Of a DNA stretch of 64,000 nucleotides, positions 1 through 8,553 are shown in pieces. Within the stretch, counting starts at the first letter, position 1; every line of letters begins with the position of its first letter. Both the position numbers and the translations under genes were made by a program. The notes beneath the pieces are model-generated. The model saw nothing but the letters and a program-made list of their open reading frames with translations, did not search any database and was not told where the DNA came from. The DNA is taken from the NCBI GenBank assembly GCA_009377645.1, contig WHTQ01000002.1:1-64000 (forward strand), read 5' to 3'. This stretch comes from Micromonosporaceae bacterium. Its GTDB lineage: Bacteria; Actinomycetota; Actinomycetes; Mycobacteriales; Micromonosporaceae.

Positions 1-119
1 GCAGAGCCGGCGGGGACGGCGGACTAGAAGCCCTTCGCGTCCTCAAACGGCGCCTCTCCGACGTCATCTACCAAGCCCTACGCGCCGACCTCAACGCCCG
101 GGAACCAACCGCCGCTTGA
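1..119 (+). CDS. IS110-family-like transposase, C-terminal fragment (runs off the left edge)
   Basis: Frame through gcc at 6-8 reads AGGDGGLEALRVLKRRLSDVIYQALRADLNAREPTAA*, which resembles the conserved IS110 transposase C-terminus (..EALRALKRRLSDVVY..L..). Absent from the ORF track because its start lies outside the window. Confidence 0.7.
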   Translation, partial: RAGGDGGLEALRVLKRRLSDVIYQALRADLNAREPTAA

Positions 120-283
120 CAGAGGAGCAATCCACAGTCCCTCTGTGGGGCTGCACAGCTCTAGACCGCTGGCATGTGGGACGCGCCTTAGCTTGATCGC
201 GATCGGACGAACGTCGAAGCCGTACGTGAGGCAACTCGCGGAATCGCAAGTCTAGTCTGGGCAGGGTGTTAGATGTGTGCGAA

Positions 284-610
284 TTATGGCGTCGTGACAG
301 TGGCTCGTATGCCGCGGGAGACGGTGATCTCGCCGGTCCTGGTCAGCTCGGCGACGGCGCGGTGGGCGGTGCCTGCGGCGACGTCGTAGCGTTCCATCAG
401 CTCGGCGTGGGTTGGTAGTGGGTCGCCGGGCTTGAGTGCGCCGCAGGTGATCGCGGCTCGGAGGTCGGCGGCGATCCGCAGGTACGGTGCTGAGGTCTCG
501 GTGACCGGCTCGGGCGATGCGAGGAGCGCACCTGCCTTGTCGATGGTGATCGGCGGGGGTGGCATCCGGCTGGCGAGTATCCCGGCGGCGCGCTGGTGGC
601 TCCATGGCAG
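284..610 (-). pseudogene. 3' remnant of a second tyrosine integrase with fused GntR-type wHTH
   Basis: Reads HQRAAGILASRMPPPPITIDKAG..PVTETSAPYLRIAADLRAAITCGALKPGDPLPTHAELMERYDVAAGTAHRAVAELTRTGEITVSRGIRATVTTP. This is near-identical to the C-terminus of the integrase at 10843..12411, but no catalytic domain lies upstream. Confidence 0.8.
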
Positions 611-618
611 TCCGTGGG

Positions 619-990
619 TTACGGAAGTGGCTGCTGACGTCGTCCGGTCGCGTGGTCGGGGCCGAGGATCCATTCGAGGGTGCGGGCGATTCCGCGTGCC
701 CAGTCTGGGTGGATGGTGTCGGTGAGGCCGAAGATCGGGTCTTCGACGTTGTAGGTGATCGCGGTGGTGGCGACGCGTACCTGCTGCTGCGCGGATAGGG
801 TCGCGGGACGGAGCTGGCGGGTGAGGGGGTCGTTGTCGACCATGCCGGCGATCCAAGAGGGTGTGGCAAGCACGGCGGCGAGGTAACGGTCGTCTTGTGC
901 GGCGTGGTAGCGGCGGACGGCTTCGTCGAGCATGGTGGCGAACTCCTCGAAGGAGACGCCGAGCCGGTCGAGTGGCACTGCGGTTCCCAT
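619..990 (-). CDS. hypothetical protein, mobile-element-associated
   Basis: 123 aa ORF MGTAVPLDRLGVSFEEFATMLDEAVRRYHAAQDDRYLAAVLATPSWIAGMVDNDPLTRQL..; protein-like composition. Confidence 0.5.
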   Translation of the reverse strand: MGTAVPLDRLGVSFEEFATMLDEAVRRYHAAQDDRYLAAVLATPSWIAGMVDNDPLTRQLRPATLSAQQQVRVATTAITYNVEDPIFGLTDTIHPDWARGIARTLEWILGPDHATGRRQQPLP

Positions 991-1753
991 TGGTCGAGGG
1001 TCCCAGGAGAGTACGACACCAGGTTAAGACTGGCCACCGGCCACGCAATGACGACCGTTATCGGGCGGGGCGTCGATCGCCTGTTGATCTGCTACCATAC
1101 GGCGAGGAGCACGTCTGCACGTCCTGTGACCATCCGGTCGAGGGCCTCGGCCCCGACCAGAAGGGGTGCAGTGTGCCCGGTGTCGAGCTGTCGCAGGCTT
1201 TGGACGCCCGCGCCTTCCTGCTCGCGGCCAGCGTACTTGTGTTGGGTAGAGTCCTCATCGTCTGGATCGCCTTGCGCGGTACGCAGCCAGCCGACCGCCC
1301 AGAGATTCTCAAGGCATTGGCTAGCGTGTTTGCGTGGCGACGACGGTAGAGCCGACTCGCCCTGGTCAAGCATGACGCCGTCATCCACGCTGGGCATCGA
1401 GGTCGGGGTGGGTAGTGGCGCGCCGGTGGTGCCGTGGCTGGTGGTCTGTGGCAGCTGGAATGGTCGAGGCGTTCGCTGTGCGGATCCGGCCCGCCGGTAC
1501 GGTTTGCGGCCAACGCCGTCGCGTTGAGGCACAAGATGAAAGAGGGCTGGAGTCGATGCCGGAGGACCGAGTCGAACCGCGACCCGGCCGGCATCCGGTA
1601 CGGCCTCCTGCCCGTGCCTGGTCTTGCACGCGTGAGCGGTAGTGCGCTCTTCCTCAACAGCGGCACGCGCTGGTTGGGAACCCGCTACGATAACGGGCCA
1701 CCAGGTCATTCAGGCCAGCGATGGGCGGGGGCTGGGCATTCGGTATAGGGCGT

Positions 1754-2146
1754 TTAGGCCGGTGGTATCGCGATGATCGGTCCGCCGCCTTCCAGGCCCG
1801 CGTAGAGCGCCGGCTGGGCGGTGAGGATCGGGCGGTCGCCGTCGATCGCGGCCAGCACGGCGGACGCGGCGTCGAGGCGGCCAACCGTGTCGTAGGCTGC
1901 GGCCAGCGCTCTCCAACTGTCAGGCGCCACCGGTGTGACCGCGGTGGCAGGATGCGCGACCAGGTAGTCCAGCAGGTCGGTATCGGTGATGGCGCGATTG
2001 GCCTCGACCAGGCACAGCACCGGTAGGCCGACCGCGGCCTGCTCGGCGTCTACTTCTCCGATGACCTCGCCGACGTCGATCGATCTGCGGGTGAAGGCGA
2101 TGATCGCGGAGGCGTCTAGCAGGACGTGGACGGGCCGGCCGCTCAC
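1754..2146 (-). CDS. PIN-domain toxin (VapC-like)
   Basis: GTG start at 2146 overlaps the antitoxin stop (GTGA). Reads VSGRPVHVLLDASAIIAFTR..IGEVDAEQAAVGLPVLCLVEANRAITD..AASAVLAAIDGDRPILTAQPALYAGL, with spaced acidic residues typical of PIN ribonucleases. Confidence 0.75.
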   Translation of the reverse strand: MSGRPVHVLLDASAIIAFTRRSIDVGEVIGEVDAEQAAVGLPVLCLVEANRAITDTDLLDYLVAHPATAVTPVAPDSWRALAAAYDTVGRLDAASAVLAAIDGDRPILTAQPALYAGLEGGGPIIAIPPA

Positions 2147-2355
2147 GCGGTGCGCGGTGGTAGGCCGATCTGCTCGCGCAGGCGCGTCCACCGTTCCGGG
2201 GTCCACCGTGCGTGGGCTTCGGCGAGGCGCTGGCGGGCGCGGGCCTTGCCGTCCTCGGTGATGGTGATCCCGGCCGCGTCCAGCAGCGCGGACACGTCCG
2301 CGTCGGAGCCGGGTCGGGGCTGGTTCACGCCTCCCAGGATAGCCGGTCGGGTCAT
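2143..2355 (-). CDS. putative cognate antitoxin
   Basis: 70 aa ORF directly upstream of and overlapping the PIN toxin. Confidence 0.6.
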   Translation of the reverse strand: MTRPAILGGVNQPRPGSDADVSALLDAAGITITEDGKARARQRLAEAHARWTPERWTRLREQIGLPPRTA

Positions 2356-2448
2356 GGTTCCGCACCGGTCGCCGACTGGGAACGAAACCAGCCCTCAGCC
2401 AGCCAGAGAAGCTCCACAGGATTCCCAGGTCCGGTAGTCCAGCCCGGC

Positions 2449-2679
2449 TCAGGCCGGCTTGACGTAGGTTCCGCGCTGCGGCACGGTGACGACCAGGCCG
2501 CGCTCAACCAGCAGCGCGACGGCACGTCGGGCGGTACCGCGGGAGACGCCATGCTCCTGCTGTAGCCGTGACTCGCTCGGGATCGCTGCGCCGGACGCGA
2601 TGCCGCCAGACTTGATCTCCGCTGCGAGCAGATCGGCGACCTGCACGTAGAGCGGCGTCGGCGACATCGGATCAACCAT
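2449..2679 (-). CDS. GntR-family regulator (DNA-binding domain only)
   Basis: 76 aa: MSPTPLYVQVADLLAAEIKSGGIASGAAIPSESRLQQEHGVSRGTARRAVALLVERGLVVTVPQRGTYV, canonical GntR wHTH. Confidence 0.85.
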   Translation of the reverse strand: MVDPMSPTPLYVQVADLLAAEIKSGGIASGAAIPSESRLQQEHGVSRGTARRAVALLVERGLVVTVPQRGTYVKPA

Positions 2680-2719
2680 GATCCAACCGTAGAACGAGCA
2701 TAAACGTGCAGGTCATGCG

Positions 2720-2755
2720 GTACGTTCTGTACGTCCTAGACGTGCTGAACGTTTT
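2720..2755. promoter_or_regulatory. four tandem 9-nt units (consensus NNACGTNCT) between divergent GntR and XRE genes
   Basis: gtacgttct gtacgtcct agacgtgct gaacgtttt, contiguous at 9-nt period; a further aaacgtgca lies at 2702-2710. Confidence 0.6.
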
Positions 2756-2841
2756 CAGTTAGGGTGTCTGGTATTCCCTGGGGTCGCCGCTGCGCGACGC
2801 CCGGCGGTTTCACACCTGGGCGAGTCAAGGGAGGTACGACC

Positions 2842-3684
2842 GTGGAAGTGGAGGCGACGACGGGTCGAGTGGTGGTCGACGGGCCGACGCTGCGTTCGGC
2901 CCGGGTCAGCCAAGATGTGCCGCTGCGGCGGATCGCCCGTACGGCCGGGATGAGCCACGGCCACCTGAGCAAGGTAGAGCACGGTGAGCACGGGCGGCCG
3001 GTCACGCCGGCGATCTTGTATGCGTACGAGAAGTGCCTCGGTATCAAGATCGCCGAGGCCGTCGGGTCCGGGGAGCTGGCGCAAGAGCACCGACCCAAGC
3101 AAGGCAAGGACTGGCGGCCCGGTCAGCTCAGCGACTTTCAGCGGCGGGCGTGGCGCTCGCAGGTGGCCGCGGTGGGCGCCGGCGGGTCGGTCGGGATGCC
3201 GCTTGACCGGCTGTTACACAGCGCCGGTCAGGTCAGGGTCGCCCGGCCGGTCACCGACGGGCTGCGGGTCCCGCTGGAGCGGGTCGCCGCGGTGCTGGAG
3301 GAGGCGGGAGACCTAGCCGGGGCGGTGGCGCATGCGCTGCTGTGGTGGGTGATCCGGCTGCGGGCCGACGTGGACGCCGACCCGCTGGTCCACGCGGTAA
3401 TGGCCCGGTTGGCCCGCCGGGCAGCCCGCGAGGCGTACACGGCCAGCCGGCACGAGTCCGCTCGAGTGCTGTGGCTGCTGGCGCTGGAGGCCGCCACCGC
3501 CGCCGACCATCCAGACCTGCGCGCCCTGGTGCTGGCCGACATCGCCGCGCACCATGTCGACGTTGGATACCACGAAGACGCGCTGATCACGCTGCGGGCA
3601 GCCGAGGGCGACGAACGCATCAGCGAGGAAACCCGCGCCGCACTCAAGACAGTGCGGTCCGGGCTTGAGCCGGACCCGTCGTGA
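2842..3684 (+). CDS. XRE-family helix-turn-helix regulator
   Basis: GTG start after gggaggt; LRSARVSQDVPLRRIARTAGMSHGHLSKVEHGEHGRPVTPAILYAYEKCLG is an HTH; alpha-helical C-terminal region. Confidence 0.8.
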   Translation: MEVEATTGRVVVDGPTLRSARVSQDVPLRRIARTAGMSHGHLSKVEHGEHGRPVTPAILYAYEKCLGIKIAEAVGSGELAQEHRPKQGKDWRPGQLSDFQRRAWRSQVAAVGAGGSVGMPLDRLLHSAGQVRVARPVTDGLRVPLERVAAVLEEAGDLAGAVAHALLWWVIRLRADVDADPLVHAVMARLARRAAREAYTASRHESARVLWLLALEAATAADHPDLRALVLADIAAHHVDVGYHEDALITLRAAEGDERISEETRAALKTVRSGLEPDPS

Positions 3685-4267
3685 TCGGGCTGCCGCGCGA
3701 GCATTGTGAAAGTCGGGGTTCCTCGGCGCTTGTAGTCCACGCCAATATCGAGCAGGAGGTGGTCCCTACGAGGCGGTGGCATTGCCGTCTCAGCGCTGTC
3801 TACCAGGTACTTTACCGCCGCAAGCCGTAGCTCCACGGTCATCGCGCGGCGGTAGTTCGCTCCACGAATGGCTTTACGAAGTGACTGGCGTCAGCTCTGG
3901 ATCAGTGGTCCCTGCGTCGGTGGCTCGCGACGCACTAACCGCCCATGCTCGTCTCCCCGGGGGTCGGTGATCCGGGCCTGAGCTGCGAACCTCCCCGTAT
4001 CGTGATCTTGTGGCGAGGCTTGTCCGGGTGCGGCACACCCGGGACCGGCGGTGGCGGGTGGAGGTCCGCGCCGACGGCCTGGTGGACTGATCCACCTCGT
4101 CGCCCTGGTGCTGCGCCGAGCCTCCCTGGAACAGGTAGGCAAGCGGCTAGCCGACGAAGGCATCACCGGCGAGGAGCTGGTCGAGGACTAGACCCCCTCA
4201 CGGTCTCGGGGCCAGCGATCGACAGGTCACCGGCTCTGCCGTCCTGATACACCTGTACGATGCGTCT

Positions 4268-4444
4268 GTGGATGCGACGGAGGCGGAGCTGGTCGGGCGG
4301 ACGCCCCGGCCGCCCATGGTCGCGGTGATGCTGCTGGACGAACAGTTGCCGGCAGCGCTGCTGGTCTGGGCCCGGTCCGAGGACGGCTGGCGGGCCGGGC
4401 TCTGCTACCCTACCGCCGCTGGCACAGCCCAGCGGCGCTGGTGA
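4268..4444 (+). CDS. small hypothetical protein
   Basis: GTG-start ORF VDATEAELVGRTPRPPMVAVMLLDEQLPAALLVWARSEDGWRAGLCYPTAAGTAQRRW*, overlapping the next ORF by GTGA. Confidence 0.5.
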   Translation: MDATEAELVGRTPRPPMVAVMLLDEQLPAALLVWARSEDGWRAGLCYPTAAGTAQRRW

Positions 4445-4626
4445 CCACGTGGGCGCCAGCGGTGCGGGTCAGCCCCCACCCGGTGGCCGACTACCGCCGC
4501 GTGCCACGGGTTCGCGTTAGCGGTGATCCGAGCCACTGGCCGGCCCTGCCGCCGGCCTACCCCGGCGCCGGCGAGCAGTGGCTGGCCTCCCACCAGCACC
4601 TCGTCTTCGGAGACACGCCGAGGTAG
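4441..4626 (+). CDS. small hypothetical protein
   Basis: 61 aa ORF whose GTG overlaps the upstream stop. Confidence 0.5.
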   Translation: MTTWAPAVRVSPHPVADYRRVPRVRVSGDPSHWPALPPAYPGAGEQWLASHQHLVFGDTPR

Positions 4627-4672
4627 CGATGCGGCCGGCGGTCGGGTTCTGGGCGCCCGCGCGGTGTGTGGG

Positions 4673-6505
4673 ATGCTGATGCACGGTTGTTCGTTACGGT
4701 CAGGAGTTGAGTTGGGTTCGAACGCCGAATACACGCCGCTCTTGCGCGGGATTGGCTTCGCCGGGTATCGGTCGTTTGCGACCTGGCAGGAGTTTCTTTT
4801 CCCGACCAAGGTGACGGTGTTAGCCGGGATCAACAACAGTGGAAAGTCGAACGTTCTGCGGTTCCTTCAAGCTGTTATGCCTACGCTCGCCAGCGGTCGA
4901 ACGTTGAACCAGCCGGGCCCCAGACGTCCAGAACTAGACGATCTCGATCGTCCGCGCGGCTTCAAACGGACCTCGACACTGGAGGTCGGCGTCCCTGTCA
5001 GGCTCGGAACGCTCGGCGAACGCCAGGACCTTGCGAAGAGCCAGGGACGCATCCGCACTCGGTCACTCGTTAACTTCCAAGAAGGCGTGATGTCCCTGCT
5101 TCGTGGAGACGACGGCGAATTTTGGTCGCGCTACGCTCTAGTCGATGGGAAGCTCGTCCCCGTACCTTCCCATGTCGAGCAGGCGGTCTCACGGTGGCCG
5201 AACTGGAACCAGAATTTCCGAGGTGCGCTCGACCTTCTAGGCGGGACTGTAAACCCCAAGGAGGTGATGCAACGCATACTCACCTCAATCGGAGGCTTTT
5301 CGTCACTTCCTGCCGTCGTCACGATCACAAGCGCGCGCCGTGTGGAGGCGACCGACGAAGTTGAGCCCGACTGGCTTTCGGGCCGCGGCATCATTCGGGC
5401 CTTGGCCTCGATCCAGAATCCGCCACACGACAAGTGGGACGACTCGCAGCCGCGGTGGGCTGCGATCAACCGGTTCGTGCGGGTCGTCCTTGGCGACTCG
5501 GATGCCTCGCTAAACGTCCCGTACGACTTCTCGACCATCCAGGTCGAGACACCTCAGCGCGTTCTTCCGCTCTCCAGCCTCGGCGGCGGTGTGGAGCAAG
5601 TCATCGTACTGGCTGCGGCAGCCACAGTGACCACCGGGTCGCTCGTCTGCGTTGAGGAGCCGGAGACGAACCTCCATCCATTGCTCCAAAAGAAGCTGGT
5701 CCGATACCTCACTAACGAGACGGACAACCAATACGTTATCGCGACGCATTCCTCTCACTTGCTTGACGACGAACGTGCGACCGCCTACCACGTGCGTCTC
5801 ACCACCGGCGGCAGCGTCGCCCACCTCGCACGACGCCCACACGAACTGGTCGAAATCTGTCACGACCTTGGATACCGCCCGTCGGACCTGCTCCAGGCGA
5901 ACTGCGTCATTTGGGTCGAGGGACCATCCGACCGAGTCTACATCCATCACTGGCTTGAGCTGCTCGATCCAACCCTGACCGAGGGCATCGACTACTCGCT
6001 CATGTTTTACGGCGGCAAACTCCTCGCGCATCTCTCCGCTAGCGAGGAAGCACTCGCGGAGTTCATTAGCCTTCGGCGCCTCAACCGGGCAAGCGCGGTC
6101 CTCATTGACTCCGACAAGACCGGCAGTAACAAGCGCCTCAACGCGACAAAGACCCGGATCAGAGACGAGTTTGCGGCGGACCATCCTGCCCCCGGGTTCG
6201 CTTGGGTCACGAAGTGCTACACGATCGAGAACTACATTCCTGCCGACATCCTGCGGGCAGCCGTGAAGCAGGTCCACCCCTATGTCGACCACGAGCCTGC
6301 GGGCCAGTGGCAGAACCCATTACCAAGCAAGAAGGACGGTACTACCCTCGACAAAGTCGGTATCGCAGCCGCAGTCGTTCCGATGCTGGAGTCGAAGCAC
6401 CTCGACGTATTGGATCTGCGTAAGCAGGTTACGGCATTGCGCAACTTCGTGCGTGCAGCAAATGGTCACTCGGTCGCGCCAGACCTGGTTGGGGAAACAG
6501 GTTGA
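4673..6505 (+). CDS. OLD-family ATP-dependent endonuclease (AAA ATPase plus TOPRIM)
   Basis: Walker A region VLAGINNSGKSNVLRFLQA, CVEEPETNLHPLLQKKLVRYL, VIATHSSHLLD, and TOPRIM motifs WVEGPSDRVYIHHWLELL and LIDSDKTG. True start may be 4673, 4679 or a nearby alternative codon. Confidence 0.85.
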   Translation: MLMHGCSLRSGVELGSNAEYTPLLRGIGFAGYRSFATWQEFLFPTKVTVLAGINNSGKSNVLRFLQAVMPTLASGRTLNQPGPRRPELDDLDRPRGFKRTSTLEVGVPVRLGTLGERQDLAKSQGRIRTRSLVNFQEGVMSLLRGDDGEFWSRYALVDGKLVPVPSHVEQAVSRWPNWNQNFRGALDLLGGTVNPKEVMQRILTSIGGFSSLPAVVTITSARRVEATDEVEPDWLSGRGIIRALASIQNPPHDKWDDSQPRWAAINRFVRVVLGDSDASLNVPYDFSTIQVETPQRVLPLSSLGGGVEQVIVLAAAATVTTGSLVCVEEPETNLHPLLQKKLVRYLTNETDNQYVIATHSSHLLDDERATAYHVRLTTGGSVAHLARRPHELVEICHDLGYRPSDLLQANCVIWVEGPSDRVYIHHWLELLDPTLTEGIDYSLMFYGGKLLAHLSASEEALAEFISLRRLNRASAVLIDSDKTGSNKRLNATKTRIRDEFAADHPAPGFAWVTKCYTIENYIPADILRAAVKQVHPYVDHEPAGQWQNPLPSKKDGTTLDKVGIAAAVVPMLESKHLDVLDLRKQVTALRNFVRAANGHSVAPDLVGETG

Positions 6506-6932
6506 GCCCCTTAGGCGCAGGCCCGCGCTGTAACTGCCGAGGGAACTCGCCCAGCTTGCGGGACCACACTCGTGCCCGGCCTACCCGGTGTCTCGATGGC
6601 CATGGCCTGCTGCGCTGCCGCCAACGCCGCCGTCGCTACCTGGATGCCTGCCTCCCCCACCCATACCGACCGGTGAAATGGAGCGGTAGCAGTCCAGCCA
6701 GGCTGGAGACCACCGGCGTCCCCAGCGATGGCTCCCCACAGAAGCTGCCTCACAGCCCGTTTCAACCGCTCGGCCGGCCGCGCCCTGGGGACACCGATAG
6801 ATATCTCACCCAGCGTCGGCGACCGGGGGGTGCGTGGCGGGCGCTGCGGTTGAAGCTGATAGCCGAGTAGCTCGCGGCGTTTCACAAGCGCGAGCCGGCC
6901 ACGGACCCGCTGCGGATGTTTGGTGCCGTCGA

Positions 6933-7604
6933 TCAGCTGCGACGGGTGCCTACCTGCTGGGCGTGCAGGTCTGGGGTGGGTGTTGGTGCGCCGTTGGTGC
7001 CGTGGCTGGTTGCCCACCACTGGGCGAGCTGGTCGAGGGCGTCGGCGGCGGACAGGGTGGGGCGGAGGTGGTCGGCGCGGCCGCCGCGGCGGTGGGCGGC
7101 TAGTGAGCAGTCGCTGAGGGCGGTGCGGAGGCGGCGTTGGACGCCGGGTAGGTGCCGGTCGTGCCAGTCGAGTGCCCGGGTGGGGGTGGCGTCGGGGCCA
7201 GTGTAGGCGGCTAGCCAGCCGCCGCGTAGGGCAAGCAGTTCTTCGATGGCGGCGGGGTGCCAGGGCCAGCATTCGCCGAGGCTGTCGAGGCTGCCGGGGT
7301 AGTGCAGGTACACGTGGGTCAGCCAGTCGGCCAGGTCGGCGAGCGCGACCCGGGCCGTGGCCGGATCGGTCAGGGTCAGCCAGGAGGCCGGGGCGCCAGC
7401 GGCCGGGTCCGCGCCGTTGGTGGTGTGTTGGTCGGCGATGGCTTGGACCCGATCCACGATGTCGATCAGGACCCGGTGGGCGTGGTCGGCGGATTCCTGC
7501 GCCTGCCGGATGCCGTCCTGGTGGGACTCGAGGCGGCGTTGCAGCTGTTCGACCTCGGTGGCCAACGCGGCCAGCCCGGCTGGGTGGGGCTGCTCAGTGC
7601 TCAT
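6933..7604 (-). CDS. hypothetical mobile-element protein, possibly DUF4913-like
   Basis: 223 aa; LADWLTHVYLHYPGSLDSLGECWPWHPAAIEELLALRGGWLAAY resembles element-borne actinobacterial proteins. Family assignment uncertain. Confidence 0.55.
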   Translation of the reverse strand: MSTEQPHPAGLAALATEVEQLQRRLESHQDGIRQAQESADHAHRVLIDIVDRVQAIADQHTTNGADPAAGAPASWLTLTDPATARVALADLADWLTHVYLHYPGSLDSLGECWPWHPAAIEELLALRGGWLAAYTGPDATPTRALDWHDRHLPGVQRRLRTALSDCSLAAHRRGGRADHLRPTLSAADALDQLAQWWATSHGTNGAPTPTPDLHAQQVGTRRS

Positions 7605-7884
7605 CGGTGGCTGCTTGTTCGTCGGCCCACTTGGCGTCGTGGCGGGTGAGGGGGTCGTGCTCGGCTGGTGGTGGGGTGAGCCGGTCGAGGCAGTCCCGCA
7701 CCCGTTGGGCGGCCACGGCTAGATCGGTGGCCTGCCACTGCCGGTGCGGAGGATGCACGGCGGTCGTGGTGGTGGGTGCGGAGACCCACCCGAGGCGCTG
7801 CTCGGCATTGGTGGCCTGGTCAGCTGGCCGAAACGGTGGCATCTCGCGGCGGCCGTCGAGCGCTTCGCGCATCGTCTCGACCAC
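7594..7884 (-). CDS. hypothetical mobile-element protein
   Basis: 96 aa ORF overlapping the downstream ORF, same strand as the coupling-protein module. Confidence 0.5.
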   Translation of the reverse strand: MVETMREALDGRREMPPFRPADQATNAEQRLGWVSAPTTTTAVHPPHRQWQATDLAVAAQRVRDCLDRLTPPPAEHDPLTRHDAKWADEQAATDEH

Positions 7885-7905
7885 CCGGTTCAGCGACTCG
7901 ACCCG

Positions 7906-8553
7906 TCACCCACCGGCCGTCCCGGCGGCGGTGTCGGTGGTGGGGCTGGTGCGGTGGTCACGGATGCTGGCGGCGGTCTCGCGCAGCTGCCGGGCCTGCA
8001 GGGTGTCGTCGGCGGGGTCGAGCTGGTCGGCACTGGCCAGGATCTGGTCTTCGACGTGCTGGCGCTGCTGGGCGGCCGTCTGTCCGGCTTTGGTGTGCGG
8101 GGGCTCGGCTGGTGATGGCGTGTCGGAGCCGAGCGGGTCGGGGGTGAGCCTGGTGCGCCGGTACGCCTTGGCGGTGGTCTGGTGCGTGGCGGCGTGGTGC
8201 GCCCGGGTGTGGTCGGGGTATTGGCCGGTGCGGTACAGCTGCCCGGCGCGTTCGGCGATCTCGTGCGGCAGGGGCGCCGCCTGGCCCAGCTGCTGCGCGA
8301 CCGGGTCGGTCTGCCCGGCTACGGTCTGCCGGTTGCTGGTGGTGGGGGTCCAGCCGGTGACCTGTTCACGTAGGGCCTGCGGGTCGACGGCGGCGACGTG
8401 GTCGTGCAGGTAGGTGTGTTCGTGGTCGGCCAGCTTGCCGGCGGCGTGGTCGGCGTCGAGCTGCCAGCGCCGCTGCTGCAGCTGGTGGTACTCATGGCGG
8501 GTCATCTGGTGGTAGTCGGCGTCCCAGCCGGACGGCTGGTGGAGCTGGGTCAT
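7906..8553 (-). CDS. hypothetical mobile-element protein
   Basis: 215 aa, rich in Gln/His/Thr; ATGA overlap with 8550..9503. Confidence 0.55.
   Translation of the reverse strand: MTQLHQPSGWDADYHQMTRHEYHQLQQRRWQLDADHAAGKLADHEHTYLHDHVAAVDPQALREQVTGWTPTTSNRQTVAGQTDPVAQQLGQAAPLPHEIAERAGQLYRTGQYPDHTRAHHAATHQTTAKAYRRTRLTPDPLGSDTPSPAEPPHTKAGQTAAQQRQHVEDQILASADQLDPADDTLQARQLRETAASIRDHRTSPTTDTAAGTAGG

Noticed and set aside
284-1048. 254-aa ORF as a stand-alone GntR regulator
   Set aside because: Its N-terminal ~150 residues are Arg/Pro-rich out-of-frame sequence over another ORF, and the C-terminal part is an integrase 3' remnant.
1555-1600. tRNA-like string gaccgagtcgaaccgcgaccc
   Set aside because: Resembles a T-arm superficially but no cloverleaf can be built and it does not match the tRNA-Met 3' end well enough to call an att site.
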